Of a DNA stretch of 64,000 bases, positions 62,640 through 64,000 are shown in pieces. The DNA is from Crocosphaera watsonii WH 8501 (GTDB lineage: Bacteria > Cyanobacteriota > Cyanobacteriia > Cyanobacteriales > Microcystaceae). Numbering within the stretch: position 1 is the first letter of the stretch; each line of letters begins with the position of its first letter. The notes under the pieces are model-generated. The model made no database searches and was not told where the DNA came from. It was given only the letters and a program-made list of their open reading frames with translations. The stretch lies in assembly GCF_000167195.1 (NCBI RefSeq), contig NZ_AADV02000001.1:310001-374000 (forward strand), given 5' to 3'. The position numbers were made by a program, and so were the translations under genes.

Positions 62640-64000
62640 ATGAAGGAAATCACTTATTTAGAAATTCCCAATCCCAACACCGATGATGTCTGTCACTGGT
62701 TACAAGAGCTTTGGAATCCTCCAATGGGCAAGAAAAAGCCTACACCAAATGGGGTTCGTTTACAAGTCATTTCTGAAGTTTCTCCCTCAACACCAGGAGA
62801 GACTGAATTATCCATCTTTGTTTGGTCAGTACAACGAACCACTTACCTAAAAATTTTTGCTTGGGGAAATCAACCTTTTCCTTCACAAACAAAGGTCTGT
62901 CGTCACTTGGAAAAAGAGATTAGAAAAGCATTTCCTCAACAATATCCTCAGTTACCTGAGTTAGATACGGCTGCTGCTTCAATTTTTGATGCTTTAGAAG
63001 CTTATTATCCAAAAACAGTGCATTTTTTCCGTAAAATGCCCCAAGGAAACACAGATTTACAACGGGTTTACTGGTGGGAAAAACGATGGCGAGAAAGTGT
63101 TAAAAATCCTCAACAACCCAAACAAGTGATTTTTCAACAAAATCAGCCTTCTCCGTCTTCTCAGACGACATACGACCTAATTTATGTTGGCGGTGCTTTG
63201 GGGGTCATTCACGCTGCGGTAATGGCACGGTTAGGTTATCGGGTACTATTGATGGAACGGTTGGCGTTTGGACGGATGAACCGTGAGTGGAATATTTCTC
63301 GTTCTGAATTTCAAAGTTTGATTAACTTGGGTTTATTTACATCGGCTGAATTTGAATCTATTATTGCTCAAGAATATGTGGATGGCTTTAATAAGTTTTT
63401 TGATGGGAATAATCCTAGTTATTTGAAAGCTGATATTTTGCATACTCCAACGGTTTTAAATATTGCTATTGATACCACTAAACTGCTGAAGTTATGCGGT
63501 GATAAATTAAAAGAAGCAGGGGGAGAAATTTGGGATAGAAGCGAATTCATGAAAGCTAATATTGATCCAGAAGGAGTAACAGTTAATCTAGTTGATTTAG
63601 AAACGAGCCAAAGCAAAGAAGTTCGGGGACGTTTATTGATAGATGCTATGGGAACCGCTTCCCCCATTGCTTGGCAGTTGAATGGTAAGCAAACTTTTAA
63701 TAGTGTTTGTCCCACTGTTGGAGCGGTTATTGAAGGGATGGATACTGAAGTTTGGGATCATCAATATGGTGATGTTTTAAACTCTCATGGGGATATTTCT
63801 CGCGGTAGACAGTTAATATGGGAGTTGTTCCCAGGGGAAGGAGATGAGTTGACTTTTTATCTCTTTCATTACCATCAAGTACACCCTGAAAACCCTGGCT
63901 CTTTGTTGGAAATGTACGAAGATTTTTTCAATATTTTACCTGAATACCGCCGTTGTGATCTCGAAAAATTGACCTGGAAAAAGCCCACTTTTGGTTATAT
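62640..64000 (+). CDS. cruP: CruP-type FAD-dependent lycopene-cyclase paralogue, 5' part
   Basis: An open frame of 453 codons starts at ATG 62640 and runs off the window. The N-terminal roughly 180 residues are family-specific (NTDDVCHWLQELWNPPMGKK, LQRVYWWEKRWRESV). An FAD-binding Rossmann segment follows, YDLIYVGGALGVIHAAVMAR near 180, with RVLLMERLAFGRMNREWNIS directly after. The GGALGVIHA loop replaces the classical GxGxxG, as in CruP. CruP is the paralogue of the CruA lycopene cyclase; it is linked to limiting carotenoid epoxide accumulation and oxidative stress in plants, and cyclase activity is disputed. Full length should be near 670 aa, so about one third is missing. Confidence 0.88.
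   Translation, partial: MKEITYLEIPNPNTDDVCHWLQELWNPPMGKKKPTPNGVRLQVISEVSPSTPGETELSIFVWSVQRTTYLKIFAWGNQPFPSQTKVCRHLEKEIRKAFPQQYPQLPELDTAAASIFDALEAYYPKTVHFFRKMPQGNTDLQRVYWWEKRWRESVKNPQQPKQVIFQQNQPSPSSQTTYDLIYVGGALGVIHAAVMARLGYRVLLMERLAFGRMNREWNISRSEFQSLINLGLFTSAEFESIIAQEYVDGFNKFFDGNNPSYLKADILHTPTVLNIAIDTTKLLKLCGDKLKEAGGEIWDRSEFMKANIDPEGVTVNLVDLETSQSKEVRGRLLIDAMGTASPIAWQLNGKQTFNSVCPTVGAVIEGMDTEVWDHQYGDVLNSHGDISRGRQLIWELFPGEGDELTFYLFHYHQVHPENPGSLLEMYEDFFNILPEYRRCDLEKLTWKKPTFGY

Overview
The window looks like chromosomal DNA of a unicellular, probably marine nitrogen-fixing cyanobacterium of the Crocosphaera/Cyanothece type. I infer this from the frequent GCGATCGC (HIP1) octamers, AT-rich intergenic DNA, typical cyanobacterial genes (chorismate lyase, CruP, an XisH/XisI pair, DUF3747-SLH and AMIN-TonB proteins), an intein in the DnaB P-loop and a very heavy insertion-sequence load. 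The species call is inference.

Layout. 1-2.5 kb: an RluA-type pseudouridine synthase and pyrB. 2.5-13.2 kb: an accessory graveyard. IS630, IS66, IS5/IS1182-like and IS200/IS605 elements, whole or truncated, lie among fragments of a DUF1998 helicase, a CHAT protein and others. It also holds a zeta-toxin-like kinase pair and a PIN/ribbon-helix-helix module running straight into a tyrosine recombinase. 13.2-19.7 kb: cobI, ndk, thrC, a 5'-truncated aspartoacylase-family gene, a dead IS copy and an SLH protein. 19.9-22.2 kb: a DndD/Rad50-like ATPase with a broken small partner gene. 22.3-33 kb: an exported protein, truB, chorismate lyase, a PlsY-like/phosphotransferase fusion, an Ig/beta-propeller membrane protein, cobK, a DUF2470 protein, xisHI and a TIGR01777-type epimerase. 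33-42 kb: dnaB with intein, a cellulose-synthase-like gene split by an IS5 element, and sufD-sufS. 42-58 kb: a second full IS630, an RTX tail fragment, and a two-protein nonribosomal peptide synthetase locus containing a truncated TonB siderophore receptor joined to an RTX/Calx-beta-type protein. 58-64 kb: a third IS5/IS1182-like copy, a DUF4258/DUF2283 pair, hisZ, a small conserved gene and the start of cruP, which runs off the window.

The most notable system is the NRPS locus. The first protein is C-A-T with a serine-type binding-pocket code (DVWHISLIDK by my hand alignment). The second is C-A-T-Cy-A-Ox-T, with an alanine-like code in the first A domain and a cysteine code (DLYNLSLIWK) in the second. 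Cy plus an oxidase domain embedded in A predicts a thiazole. The neighbouring AMIN/TonB siderophore-receptor fragment makes a metal-binding peptide plausible. The locus has no thioesterase in view and looks rearranged.

A second theme is decay by single nonsense changes. xisH, a 66-codon membrane protein gene, the small gene before the ATPase and two IS transposase copies are all open except for one or two in-frame stops. They would be missed or mis-bounded by simple gene calling.
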